Below, piece after piece: positions 1 through 8,575 of a stretch of 64,000 nt of DNA (the stretch's first letter is position 1; each line of letters starts with the position of its first letter). Location: contig CAJTFD010000006.1 of the NCBI GenBank assembly GCA_910575625.1, positions 62,001-126,000 of the forward strand, given 5' to 3'. Below the pieces are notes generated by a model. It did no database searches. It was not told the DNA's origin and saw only the letters and a program-made list of their open reading frames with translations. Origin of the DNA: Clostridia bacterium (GTDB lineage: Bacteria > Bacillota > Clostridia > Lachnospirales > Lachnospiraceae). The translations under genes and the position numbers were made by a program.

Positions 1-629
1 ATGGCGACTACACGCTTTTTCATGGCATTGACGATCTCCTTGTTGTGGGTGACTACCACCACCGTCGTCCCCCTGTCGTTGATCTCCTCCAGCAGACGCA
101 TGATTTCCGCCGCGTTCTGCGGGTCCAGGTTCCCGGTGGGCTCGTCCGCCAACAGGATGTCCGGCCGGTTGACCAGTGCGCGGGCCAAGGCCACTCTCTG
201 CTGCTCGCCCCCGGATAATTCTTTGGGACGGGCTTTGTATTTCTCCGCCAGCCCCACCAGGGTCAGCATCTCCGGCACCCTTTTGCGTATCACCCGGGTG
301 GGACGCCCGATCACCCGCTGGGCGAAAGCCACGTTCTCATACACATTCCGGTCTTTGAGCAGACGGAAATCCTGGAAGACCACGCCCAGTTTCCGACGGT
401 ATTTCGCCACCTGGCGGCGGCGCATATTCTTTAAGTTGACCCCGTTCACCATCACGGTCCCGGAGGTCGCGTCCAGCTCCTTCAACAGAAGTTTGATCAG
501 CGTGGATTTTCCGGAACCGCTGTTCCCCACGATAAATACGAACTCTCCCTTGTCTATATGCAGGTTGGCATTCTTGACTGCCGGCTGCCCTTTGGAATAC
601 GTTTTGCTCACATCTACCAAGTCGATCAT
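1..629 (-). CDS. ftsE: Cell division ATP-binding protein FtsE (C-terminus cut by window edge)
   Basis: Reading the minus strand from 629 gives MIDLVDVSKTYSKGQPAV, an ABC ATPase with Walker A GNSGSGKST (about residues 36-44), signature LSGGEQQRVALARAL and Walker B ILLADEPTGNLDP, followed by the H-loop VVVTHN. Together these are typical of FtsE, which with membrane partner FtsX forms an ABC-like complex controlling septal peptidoglycan hydrolysis. The start is chosen because GAGGAGGG sits just upstream. About 210 codons are present of a usual length near 228, so only the last residues and ftsX (expected next) lie beyond position 1. The gene follows the PucR-type regulator on the same strand, separated by a hairpin leader. 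Confidence 0.93.
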   Translation of the reverse strand, partial: MIDLVDVSKTYSKGQPAVKNANLHIDKGEFVFIVGNSGSGKSTLIKLLLKELDATSGTVMVNGVNLKNMRRRQVAKYRRKLGVVFQDFRLLKDRNVYENVAFAQRVIGRPTRVIRKRVPEMLTLVGLAEKYKARPKELSGGEQQRVALARALVNRPDILLADEPTGNLDPQNAAEIMRLLEEINDRGTTVVVVTHNKEIVNAMKKRVVA

Positions 630-650
630 GGTACCCTCCTCATGCAACGG

Positions 651-700
651 CTTTTTAAAAAGGGCAGGCCCCTGCAGGCTTGCCTGCAGAGACTTGCCCT
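651..700 (-). terminator. Strong hairpin with T tract in the ftsE leader
   Basis: On the minus strand AGGGCA (700-695) pairs with TGCCCT (666-661). Inside is a perfect CTGCAGGC/GCCTGCAG stem (72-79/82-89 of this block), followed by TTTTAAAAAG. It ends about 25 nt before the ftsE ribosome site. It could terminate the upstream regulator transcript, or act as an attenuator if the promoter at 776-803 is used. Confidence 0.6.
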
Positions 701-775
701 CCCGGTCCAGATATCCGGCCCTCACCGTGGCTTTTCGTTATGTAAGACAGTTTTGTGTGATTTCTATGTAACAAT

Positions 776-803
776 ATTTTAACATATTTTCAAGAAAATA
801 CAA
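776..803 (-). promoter_or_regulatory. Possible sigma-A promoter for ftsE
   Basis: On the minus strand TTGTAT (803-798), a 16-bp spacer and TAAAAT (781-776) lie between the PucR-type gene and ftsE. The match is moderate and the spacing slightly short. Confidence 0.4.
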
Positions 804-812
804 CACCTTTTT

Positions 813-1901
813 CTAATATTCCAGGGTTTCCATATATTTCATATAGCGCACCACCATCAGCGCGATCTTGAACGTGATCGCGTCCTCAAACACCCGCAGG
901 TCCAGGCCCGTGCTTTTTTGCAGCTTATCCAGGCGGTATACCAGGGTATTCCTGTGGATATAGAGCTGCCGGGACGTCTCCGAAACATTCAGGCTGTTCT
1001 CGAAGAACTTGTCGATCGTAGTCAGGATCTCATCGTCGAAATCATCCGGGGATTTGCTCTCGAAGATCTCGCGGATGAACATCTTGCACAGCGGTATGGG
1101 GAGCTGGTAGATCAGCCGCCCGATCCCCAGGGAGCTGTACGCGATCACATCCCGCTCGCCGAAAAAGATCTTGCCCACATCCAGGGCCATGCGGGCCTCC
1201 TTGTACGACCGGGACACTTCCTTGAGTTCACGGACGATGGCCCCGTAGGCGATGTGGCTGCCGGACTGCTTATCCAGGCCCAGGGAATCCAGGATGCTCC
1301 GGGCCAGTTTATCCATCTCCTCATAGCCCTCGTCCTCGGCCAGCTCTTTTACGATGATGATGCTCTTCTCATCCACCGCCGTGATGAAATCACCGCTCTT
1401 GCCGTGGAACAGGGCTTTGACATTTTCCACGGAATGGTGTTCCTTGTCATGCAGGACTTCCAAGATGAACACGACCCTGCGCACGTCCGCCTCGATGTGG
1501 AGCTTCTTCGCCCGGTTGTAGATATCCACCAGGAGCAGGTTGTCGAGCAGCAGATTTTTGATGAAGCTGTCCTTGTCAAAACGTTCTTTATAAGCCACGA
1601 TCAGGCTCTGTATCTGGAACGCGGCCAGTTTACCGATCATGTAAGTATCTTCGTTGTCCCCATGCACCACCAGTATATAGTCCAGCTGGTTATCGTCACT
1701 GACTTTAAAATATTGATAACCTTTGATCAGCTGGCTCTCGGCCTGCGACTCTGCAAAGGCTTTCACTTCCACAAAAACAGAGACGTTCTCTGCAAATGTA
1801 GAAGCCAGGACTTTTCCTTTCACATCCATGATACACAAGTCTGTCCTCGATATTTCTTTTAATCCCTCAATCGTATTCTGAAGCACCTGATTCGATATCA
1901 T
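813..1901 (-). CDS. PucR/CdaR-family transcriptional regulator
   Basis: A 362-aa cytoplasmic protein with an N-terminal sensor region (about 1-130), a central GGDEF-like/CdaR region and a C-terminal PucR-type helix-turn-helix. The last includes SLNVSETSRQLYIHRNTL and VYRLDKLQKSTGLDLR near residues 305-340, the hallmark of the HTH_30 family. Relatives respond to sugar diacids or purines, but in Clostridia a homologue often sits beside ftsE with no known ligand, so the effector here is unknown. It is transcribed toward ftsE. Upstream of the start is an AT-rich 167-bp leader without an obvious consensus promoter. Confidence 0.85.
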   Translation of the reverse strand: MISNQVLQNTIEGLKEISRTDLCIMDVKGKVLASTFAENVSVFVEVKAFAESQAESQLIKGYQYFKVSDDNQLDYILVVHGDNEDTYMIGKLAAFQIQSLIVAYKERFDKDSFIKNLLLDNLLLVDIYNRAKKLHIEADVRRVVFILEVLHDKEHHSVENVKALFHGKSGDFITAVDEKSIIIVKELAEDEGYEEMDKLARSILDSLGLDKQSGSHIAYGAIVRELKEVSRSYKEARMALDVGKIFFGERDVIAYSSLGIGRLIYQLPIPLCKMFIREIFESKSPDDFDDEILTTIDKFFENSLNVSETSRQLYIHRNTLVYRLDKLQKSTGLDLRVFEDAITFKIALMVVRYMKYMETLEY

Positions 1902-2068
1902 CTTTTCACCTTCCGATCCCTTCTCTCTTTCCAGGCTCCTACAACAGTTTCTCTCCTATCATTCTAATACAAAATAGCCAAAAAAGAAAGTGGAAATCTT
2001 AGAATACCGTTTTTTTTTTGTATAAAATTACCTATATCTGATCAAGCGCCCTGACTTTTCCAACATTT

Positions 2069-3847
2069 TTATAGATCCCTATCCAGTTGGCGTGTCAGAT
2101 ATTTACCTACGATCCTGGAAAAATTTTCAATGTCGTGGATGTACGCAAAATCTTTGCCGAATATCTTCTTCTCCGTGGCCAGGTCCTTCTCCTCCCCGGC
2201 AAACACCCCCAACACGCTGACCCCGGCGTTTCGCAGCCTGCGCACCTCGAAGCCGGTGTCCTTGATCGCGTACGCGCCCTCGTAGGGCTTGGGATTACGC
2301 GCATTGGGCCGGTTTACGACCACGTCATGGGGACGGCCGTCACTTAATATGATCAAGATCTTCTTCTCCTCATCCCGCTGCAAAAGCCCATAGCCCGCCG
2401 CCTTCACGGCCAGCCCGTCCCGGTTGTTGGAGGATGTCATATAGTCGAAGATCCGCTCATTTTTGCTCCTGTCGTCGTCGTAATCCCGGAAACGATGCAT
2501 GATCGTGTAATCCCAGAACGTGCAGAAACTCATGACCCGGTGGGCTATCCCCACATTGCTCAGACTCTCGCTGATCATATAGCCCTGGATCGCCACCTCT
2601 GACTGCCGGGAACGCTGGGATCCGCTGGCGTCGATCAGCACGTCCACCACAAAATCCGCGCTGTCGCCCTTGATCTCCTGGCAAAACAGCCGGGTATCAT
2701 CTGTACGGCCCACTTTCCACATCTTCGCCGGCACCACACGCCCCCAGTGGGCATCCACCTCCGTGACCTCGCTGCGCATGATCAGGGATTTTTTTAAAGT
2801 CTCCGTGAGGACGCTGATGTTGCGCTTGACCGTCCGGTGCTTATCGTGGTAGAGGAATCTGTTCTTCTCCCGGGATTTCCGCGCATAGCCTAACTGATAA
2901 TTGTTTCTTACAGGATTTCGCAGGATCCCCTCTGTAAAATAAAGGCTGCAGTCGCTGTGGATGTCCCGGCACATATGGTAGTTGATCTTCTTATTTTCCA
3001 GTTCTGAGAGGTATGTCCGGCCATAGTTCAGCTCCACATACGTGTACATCTTCTGCAAGGCTTCCGGCGTGACCACCTTGATCACTTTCTTGGGAGGCGG
3101 GGCATCCTCCTTTTTTTCCTCGGGCTCCTTCTCCTCAAAGAGGCTCTCCATGTTGGTGATGTTCTCGGTCAGCCGCTCCAGATAGGTCTCCAGGGCATCC
3201 TCATACATCTCCTCCGAGAGGAAATCCTGCCAGGAAAACTCGGTCAGCTCCTCGATGGTCACGGCCAGGACTTTCTCCAGACTCCCATGCTCTCTCTCAA
3301 AGGCGGGATCCACCACCTGGTTGTAGAGCCGGTCGATGAGCTGGATCAGCTCCCCGCTGTTGCGGGTGTCTTTGCACTGATAGATCTGATCCATCCAGGC
3401 CCGGATCCGCTTTTCCGCCGGGTATGAGCCCTCGATGGCCTCTCTGAGCAGGGCAAATTTCAGCCTGCCCCAGGGGGTGTGCGCCATGTGGCCCAACTCC
3501 TGTTCCAGGATCGCGCTGAAGGCTTTTTTACGGATGGACTCCACCCCCGGCCGCTCGGCCCGGATCCGCTCCCCCACCGCCTCCTCCATACACAGCTGCG
3601 CGATATAGGTCAACGGCCCCTCCTCCGCCTGCATGTAGATCTTTTTGACCAGGTAGAGGCCCAGTTCTTCTTTATCATAGTATTTGGCAAAAGCCCCCTG
3701 CTTCACCCCGTCGTATAAGGCGATCTCTTTTGCCCGCAGGAACGCCTCCACGTCCGGCTTCATGTCCAGAGTATAATCCCCGCTCACGGTCCACAAAAGG
3801 TTTTTGATCCGATTTTCTAATTCCAGCTGATTCTCATCCATAGACAT
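2069..3847 (-). CDS. VWA-domain protein, partner of MoxR-type ATPase
   Basis: A 592-aa protein with a long alpha-helical N-terminal part, an acidic lysine/glutamate-rich linker near residue 240 (EEKEPEEKKEDAPPPKK), and a C-terminal von Willebrand A domain. The metal-ion site appears as VDVLIDASGSQRSRQS (DxSxS) and the second metal loop as LIILSDGRPHD. It overlaps the end of the MoxR-like gene by 14 bp, so the two are translationally coupled. Such MoxR/VWA pairs act as chaperones that remodel or metallate a client enzyme or surface complex. The client here cannot be inferred, as no oxidoreductase lies next to it. There is no signal peptide, so the protein should be cytoplasmic. Confidence 0.85.
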   Translation of the reverse strand: MSMDENQLELENRIKNLLWTVSGDYTLDMKPDVEAFLRAKEIALYDGVKQGAFAKYYDKEELGLYLVKKIYMQAEEGPLTYIAQLCMEEAVGERIRAERPGVESIRKKAFSAILEQELGHMAHTPWGRLKFALLREAIEGSYPAEKRIRAWMDQIYQCKDTRNSGELIQLIDRLYNQVVDPAFEREHGSLEKVLAVTIEELTEFSWQDFLSEEMYEDALETYLERLTENITNMESLFEEKEPEEKKEDAPPPKKVIKVVTPEALQKMYTYVELNYGRTYLSELENKKINYHMCRDIHSDCSLYFTEGILRNPVRNNYQLGYARKSREKNRFLYHDKHRTVKRNISVLTETLKKSLIMRSEVTEVDAHWGRVVPAKMWKVGRTDDTRLFCQEIKGDSADFVVDVLIDASGSQRSRQSEVAIQGYMISESLSNVGIAHRVMSFCTFWDYTIMHRFRDYDDDRSKNERIFDYMTSSNNRDGLAVKAAGYGLLQRDEEKKILIILSDGRPHDVVVNRPNARNPKPYEGAYAIKDTGFEVRRLRNAGVSVLGVFAGEEKDLATEKKIFGKDFAYIHDIENFSRIVGKYLTRQLDRDL

Positions 3848-4751
3848 TTTCCCTGGTCCACTCTTCCGGTATCCGGGTCAGGACCACATCATCCACGATC
3901 TCTTTTTCAAAAATATCGAAGGTCTTGTTCGTGACCCCCATGCGCACGGCCTGCAGGGGCCGCAGGCCCGTCTGTATGGTGCCGAGAGCCGCCAAAAGCC
4001 CCCGCAGGTCCAGGGCCTTCGTGGAGATCTCGCTGTTATCCGCTTTCAATTGCAGATCCAAAAACAGCCCCACAAACTGCTCCACCGCCTCCGGCTTCAC
4101 CTGGGGATAGGAGGTGCGGATGATAAAGCCCAGGGTCTCCGCAGTCTGGGACGGCATATCGATCACCAGGAATCTGGACACCAGCGCCTCGTTCAGCTCC
4201 TTCGTTCCGGCGTAGCCGTAATTCATCGTACCGATGAACCGGGCCGCCGGGTGCAGGTCGATCTTATGGTAGCCGGGCACGTCGATGCTCCGGCGGTGGT
4301 CCAGTGTGGCATGCAGGACCGACACCGCGTCGTTTTTCGCCATGTTGATCTCGTCCAGGATGCCGAATCCGCCGTATTGGGCACACTGGTAGATGCTCCC
4401 CCGGCGCAGCTTGACCTGGTTGTCCTCAAATGTGTCCGTCCCGATCAGCTCCGCGCTGCTGGTGTTGACATGGAACGATACATTGTAGGCGGGACGGTTG
4501 AATATATAGGCCAGCGTCTCCGCCAGGATGTTCTTACCTGTGGCCTTCGGGCCTGTCAGCAGGATATTCTCCCCTTTTAACAATGCGGCGATCGCCATCT
4601 CCAGAATATCTTTTCCATAAAATGTGATCATCGGCCGGACGATCCTGTCGGCCGCCTCCTCCGCCACCGGATACTGTTCCCGGAACCTGCGCACACCGTC
4701 GATCAGCTCCGGGCTGACATGCTGTTCTTCCAAAAAAATCAAGTCTTCCAT
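3834..4751 (-). CDS. MoxR-family AAA+ ATPase
   Basis: A 305-aa AAA+ ATPase of the MoxR/NorQ type. Walker A is GPKATGKN (residues 67-74), with Asn in the place usually held by Ser/Thr. Walker B is FGILDEINMA, sensor 1 is FIGTMNYGYAG, and the arginine-finger region is ELNEALVSRF. The start is supported by AGGGAGATAG a few bases upstream. It is the first gene of a two-gene operon with the VWA protein and probably works with it as an ATP-driven maturation factor. The Asn in the P-loop occurs in some members of this subfamily and should not be read as proof of inactivity. Confidence 0.85.
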   Translation of the reverse strand: MEDLIFLEEQHVSPELIDGVRRFREQYPVAEEAADRIVRPMITFYGKDILEMAIAALLKGENILLTGPKATGKNILAETLAYIFNRPAYNVSFHVNTSSAELIGTDTFEDNQVKLRRGSIYQCAQYGGFGILDEINMAKNDAVSVLHATLDHRRSIDVPGYHKIDLHPAARFIGTMNYGYAGTKELNEALVSRFLVIDMPSQTAETLGFIIRTSYPQVKPEAVEQFVGLFLDLQLKADNSEISTKALDLRGLLAALGTIQTGLRPLQAVRMGVTNKTFDIFEKEIVDDVVLTRIPEEWTRENVYG

Positions 4752-4771
4752 CTCTATCTCCCTAAATTGAC

Positions 4772-4835
4772 ATGTCTGCCTGTGCAGACATCACCGTGAA
4801 TGAAAGTCGGTCATTTTGTACCTTCAGGACTTTCA
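4772..4835. other. Two hairpins in the leader of the MoxR/VWA operon
   Basis: ATGTCTGC/GCAGACAT (4772-4779/4784-4791, 4-nt loop) and TGAAAGTC/GACTTTCA (4801-4808/4828-4835) are perfect inverted repeats between the CHAP gene end and the MoxR start. They may be leader structure, a terminator for the CHAP transcript, or binding sites. No clear T tract follows them. Confidence 0.4.
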
Positions 4836-4877
4836 TAGTAAATTAACTTTTTTTATCCATAATATGGCTGTGGATTC

Positions 4878-4906
4878 ATTTTATCATAAGACAAAAAGCG
4901 TATCAA
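4878..4906 (-). promoter_or_regulatory. Sigma-A promoter candidate for the MoxR/VWA operon
   Basis: On the minus strand TTGATA (4906-4901), a 17-bp spacer and TAAAAT (4883-4878) lie about 130 bp upstream of the MoxR-like start. The -35 box overlaps the stop codon of the CHAP gene. Confidence 0.5.
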
Positions 4907-7900
4907 GACAGTTTCTTCCTCTTTTTTGTGGAGTATGTGTACTGGTAACGTCTCCCTTGGGATCGGTAGGTGACGGATCTCGCAGTGATCGTCTCGCAGG
5001 CTTCCACGGTGATCTTGCCCGTGAGGTCTTTCTTTTTGCCGGCGGAAAGGTTACAGGAGCGTATCTTGACCTTCCAGCCTTTGCCTGTCTTGCCGGAAAC
5101 AGCTTCCGCGTAGTAGATCTTTGTCTTTGTCAGGACGGCTCCCAGGCATTTTGTGGAGAGAGTCTTTTCTTTTCCTGTCACTGTGTCCAGTATATAGTAG
5201 GTCTGTTTCTTGATCTTTGCCGCATAGGGTTTTACGATGAGCTTCCTGCCCTGTTCTGCCGCAATGACAGAATCTTTCCGGATCAGCTGTTTTGTAAATG
5301 TGCCGGTGTCGATCGCATAGAGGTCTCGCCCGCCCTTCTTTGCCTGCTCATAATACAGTTTTTTAGCGTATACCCGCTGCAGGTAGACTTTTGCCCCTAT
5401 CTGGGCCATTTTTTCCTTACTGCTATTTTTTTTCTGACGGTAGATGATCGTCTTGTCTCCCGCCGAGCTGATGATGTGGTCTGCCGTATAGGTATAACTG
5501 CCGCTCTTTATCGTCCCTCCGGCCCCCACTTTCGGGATCTGGACCGTTACAGTGCACTTGGCTGTGAGCTTGCCGTCCACGGTCTCGGCTGTGATCACGG
5601 CTGTCCCGTTTGATACAGCCTTTACCAGTCCGCTCTGATCCACGGACGCGACCTTCGCATCGCTGCTGCTCCAGGTGACTGTTTTATCTTTTGCGTTTTC
5701 GGGGGTGACTGTGGCGCGGAGTTTTTTTGTGGCCCCTTTCGCGTTTAACGTCACTTTCTCTTTATTTAACTTGACGCCTGTGGGCTTGATCTGCACCGTG
5801 ACTTTACAGGTGGCTGTCATGCTCCCGTCTTCTGTGGACGCGGTGATATCGGCTGTGCCGTTACCGATGGCTTTGACAAGCCCGTCCTTATCGACGGATG
5901 CGGCCCTCTCGTCGCTGCTGGCCCAGCAGATCTTCTCGTCCGCCGCGCTCTTTGGCTTGACGGTGACGGCCAGCTGTTCTGTCTGCTGGGGTTCTGTAAA
6001 TGTGAGGGTCTCTTTTTTCAGGCTGAGTTTCGTCACATTGGTGGACAGCTTCTGGATCTTGAAACGCTGTCCCTCCTGCGCGCCAAATGCCTCCAGGCGC
6101 ACAACAGGCGCATCCTCCCGGATATCTTGGCCCTGCTGTGTATCCCCCTGGGTGAGTACGCGCCCGCTGCCGTCCGCCAATTCCAGATAACAGCTGTCCT
6201 CATCCGCTTTCCGCACACGCCACAGCGGTATCTTCGTCTGGCCGTCCGCCAGCGTCGCATTGGCGGTGCCGGAAACATCCGAGGCAGCAAGGCTATCGGA
6301 TGAAACGCTGTCTGCCTGGCCGACCGCCAGATATGCACTGTCTGCGCTCAGCTGTATGGAGTAACTGTAGTCCTTATCCCGTGCAAATGCCCAGACCTGT
6401 TCCGCCGCGCCTGTATCTGTACGGATGCTGACGGTCCGACTCTCCAGCTGGCCCGTAAGGGCTTTTTTGCTCTTCACATCCTCTATCCGCGCGATGAAAC
6501 CGGTGCTGAGATTCTGTATCTCATACTGCTGCAGGTCCGCAAGGTCGATCGCCACTTCTTCTGCCCCTGCCAGCGCGTAGTTCCCGGATCTATCATACGC
6601 GTAGATGTGCGTCGTATATGTCCCGCTCTGACCGCCCAGCTCACTGATCGGGATAAAACATGTGGCCACGCCATTTTCTACCGTGCCTTTAAACCACACG
6701 GCCTGGTCCCCGGACTTTGACTCGTGCCAGGAAGGAAATTCCACTTTCTCTACGGCCACGTTGTCCGTCACTTTACAGGTCACGGTGTAGCCTTCCACAG
6801 TGATGCCGCTTACCTTTACGCTGCTGATCTTCGGTTTCTCCGCGTCTTTCTGGACCTGGGCTGTGCCGTAGCCGATCAGCGTCTCCTTTTTCCCCGCACC
6901 TGCACTGACCGCATACACATAGATGGGCAGGGTCCCGGATGCACTGGTATAGACCGTAGCTTCAAAACCATGCTGCTCTCCCACGCCGGGATAGACTGCG
7001 TCCACATCCGGCCTGTCCTTGTCCGCTCTTATGGTATGACCGGGCGCGCCGGATCCTGCCTCACCGCCCACATACACATGGATGTCCAGAGCCCGGGCCA
7101 GATCTTCCCGATCAAAAGCCCAGCCCCTCACCGTCACTTTGCCGTTCCCTCCTGTGACCTCGTCCAGACACCCCCGCGTCTGCGCATCCTGCGGGATCGT
7201 CACATAGGAGGGCGTGCCGTAGCCGATGATCTGGCTGTCCGTCAGGGCATACCCGCCTGTGCGGCCCCCATCGTAGCGCACCGCATCGCTGGCGTTGCCT
7301 TCGATCGTATGGACCCGTCCGCCGCTCACATAATGCACGATGCCCACATGGTCATAGCTGCCGTTGGCATTCCAGTCAAAATAGATGATATCCCCGGCTT
7401 TGGGCACATAGCCGCTGATCCTGTTCTTCCACTGCCCCCGGGCTTTAAATGCCTGCGCGCCGTAGAAACAGCTGGCTGACCGGGGCACCTGGTCACTGCC
7501 TGCCTGCGCGCCGCACCAGGACACGAAAGCGTGGCACCAGGCATAGGCATATGTACCGCTTATGGATCCCAGCCAATATGTATATTTATTCGGACGGCCG
7601 GAAACGCCCACTTCCCGGCTGGCCACGTCGATGATATTGCCATTCGCCGCACCGGCCCGCTGGTACTCTTCATTGACACTGTCTGCAGGCGGGATCAGTT
7701 CCACGAGCCCGTCGGCCAGTGCCTGGTCCAGTTTCTCCTGATCCAACAGATCCTCCGGAGCCACACGCCCGGTGTAGCCTGCCGCATCGATCTCCGGGGC
7801 ATTCCCCTCCCCTGGGATCTCCTCCATGATCTCTTCTATGATCCCTTCTGGTCTCTCCTCTATGACCTCTTCCGGGACCGCCTCTATGACCTCCTCTTTG

Positions 7901-8205
7901 TCTTCTCCATGCTCCTCTCTCTTGACCCCTTCCGGGACACCGCCTGCATTTCCATCCGCCCCGTCCCCGGGTATCACCTGCCCTTCTCCTGCCGTCCAAT
8001 CCGTATCCCCAGACACGGATGCCGGAGCGTCAGCGATATCCGCAGACATCGTATCGTCCACGACCGCCCCGATATTTTCCAGGGCAGGCTCTGCCGGCAG
8101 CGCCTCCTGCACGGGACCGGCAAAAGCTGTGGCCGGCCCGGACACTGTGGTCGCTGCCAGCAGGACTGCCGCCATAAGAGCGGCTGCACGTTTCTTCGTT
8201 GTCAT
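4903..8205 (-). CDS. Secreted CHAP-domain cell-wall protein with Ig-like (Big_2) repeats
   Basis: A 1100-aa exported protein. A signal peptide covers residues 1-30 (MTTKKRAAALMAAVLLAATT and a cleavage region TAFAG). An acidic low-complexity stretch rich in EEVIEE-type repeats spans about 97-135. A CHAP amidase/endopeptidase domain (about 185-335) shows the catalytic Cys224 in AWCHAF, His286 in SYDHVGIVHYV and an acidic Glu302 in IEGNAS. Then come a GBS_Bsp-like repeat (about 455-545), a ricin/lectin-like region, two Big_2 domains (SSDERAASVDKDGLVKAIGNGTADITA-type, about 740-910) and a basic C-terminal domain. There is no LPXTG motif, so anchoring is probably non-covalent. Likely role: peptidoglycan cleavage during growth, or a surface adhesin. 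Confidence 0.85.
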   Translation of the reverse strand: MTTKKRAAALMAAVLLAATTVSGPATAFAGPVQEALPAEPALENIGAVVDDTMSADIADAPASVSGDTDWTAGEGQVIPGDGADGNAGGVPEGVKREEHGEDKEEVIEAVPEEVIEERPEGIIEEIMEEIPGEGNAPEIDAAGYTGRVAPEDLLDQEKLDQALADGLVELIPPADSVNEEYQRAGAANGNIIDVASREVGVSGRPNKYTYWLGSISGTYAYAWCHAFVSWCGAQAGSDQVPRSASCFYGAQAFKARGQWKNRISGYVPKAGDIIYFDWNANGSYDHVGIVHYVSGGRVHTIEGNASDAVRYDGGRTGGYALTDSQIIGYGTPSYVTIPQDAQTRGCLDEVTGGNGKVTVRGWAFDREDLARALDIHVYVGGEAGSGAPGHTIRADKDRPDVDAVYPGVGEQHGFEATVYTSASGTLPIYVYAVSAGAGKKETLIGYGTAQVQKDAEKPKISSVKVSGITVEGYTVTCKVTDNVAVEKVEFPSWHESKSGDQAVWFKGTVENGVATCFIPISELGGQSGTYTTHIYAYDRSGNYALAGAEEVAIDLADLQQYEIQNLSTGFIARIEDVKSKKALTGQLESRTVSIRTDTGAAEQVWAFARDKDYSYSIQLSADSAYLAVGQADSVSSDSLAASDVSGTANATLADGQTKIPLWRVRKADEDSCYLELADGSGRVLTQGDTQQGQDIREDAPVVRLEAFGAQEGQRFKIQKLSTNVTKLSLKKETLTFTEPQQTEQLAVTVKPKSAADEKICWASSDERAASVDKDGLVKAIGNGTADITASTEDGSMTATCKVTVQIKPTGVKLNKEKVTLNAKGATKKLRATVTPENAKDKTVTWSSSDAKVASVDQSGLVKAVSNGTAVITAETVDGKLTAKCTVTVQIPKVGAGGTIKSGSYTYTADHIISSAGDKTIIYRQKKNSSKEKMAQIGAKVYLQRVYAKKLYYEQAKKGGRDLYAIDTGTFTKQLIRKDSVIAAEQGRKLIVKPYAAKIKKQTYYILDTVTGKEKTLSTKCLGAVLTKTKIYYAEAVSGKTGKGWKVKIRSCNLSAGKKKDLTGKITVEACETITARSVTYRSQGRRYQYTYSTKKRKKLS

Positions 8206-8241
8206 ATATCCATTCCCCCTATTTCAAATTTCCTTATCCTT

Positions 8242-8270
8242 ATTCTAACTTATTTTTAAATGATTTGCAA
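8242..8270 (-). promoter_or_regulatory. Sigma-A promoter of the CHAP protein gene
   Basis: On the minus strand TTGCAA (8270-8265), a 17-bp spacer and TAGAAT (8247-8242) lie about 40 bp before the start codon, which has AGGGGG as ribosome site. Confidence 0.6.
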
Positions 8271-8335
8271 TACTTTTAGTGTATATATTACAATTTTATT
8301 AAATATAAAAAAAGGCTTTCTTTTTTGTCAAAATG

Positions 8336-8344
8336 TGTTATAAT
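8336..8344 (+). promoter_or_regulatory. Extended -10 promoter of tRNA-Pro
   Basis: TGTTATAAT is an extended -10 element ending 10 bp before the tRNA 5' end. The -35 region (TTTCTT around 8317-8322) is poor, which fits an extended -10 promoter. Confidence 0.6.
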
Positions 8345-8354
8345 AGTTTTTGTC

Positions 8355-8428
8355 CGGGGCATGGCTCAGTTTGGTAGAGCGCACGGTTCGGGACCGTGAG
8401 GTCGCAAGTTCGAATCTTGTTGCCCCGA
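8355..8428 (+). tRNA. tRNA-Pro (anticodon CGG)
   Basis: A complete cloverleaf can be drawn. The acceptor CGGGGCA pairs with TGCCCCG. The D arm is GCTC/GAGC. The anticodon stem CACGG/CCGTG holds loop TTCGGGA, so the anticodon is CGG and reads CCG. The T arm is GCAAG-TTCGAAT-CTTGT, and the discriminator base is A. CCA is not encoded. A strong terminator follows 10 bp later, so the gene is monocistronic. Confidence 0.95.
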
Positions 8429-8438
8429 TATCAGAAGA

Positions 8439-8474
8439 CAGCAGTTATTGGTCTGACCAGTAACTGCTGTTTTT
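8439..8474 (+). terminator. Intrinsic terminator after tRNA-Pro
   Basis: A 13-bp stem (8439-8451 with 8457-8469, one G-T pair) with a 5-nt loop is followed by TTTTT. It directly follows the tRNA gene. Confidence 0.92.
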
Positions 8475-8575
8475 GCTTTCCGCACTTTTCATCCTTTTTA
8501 GAGATTCTTTAGAGGTTTTCCCCACCCATCTGTGTTATGATATCAAGAGAAAGAAACGGCCGCAAAGGAGGACGT

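Noticed and set aside
1-771. 256-codon plus-strand open frame over ftsE
   Set aside because: Composition is Ser/Arg/Pro-rich nonsense, and the opposite strand encodes a clear ABC ATPase.
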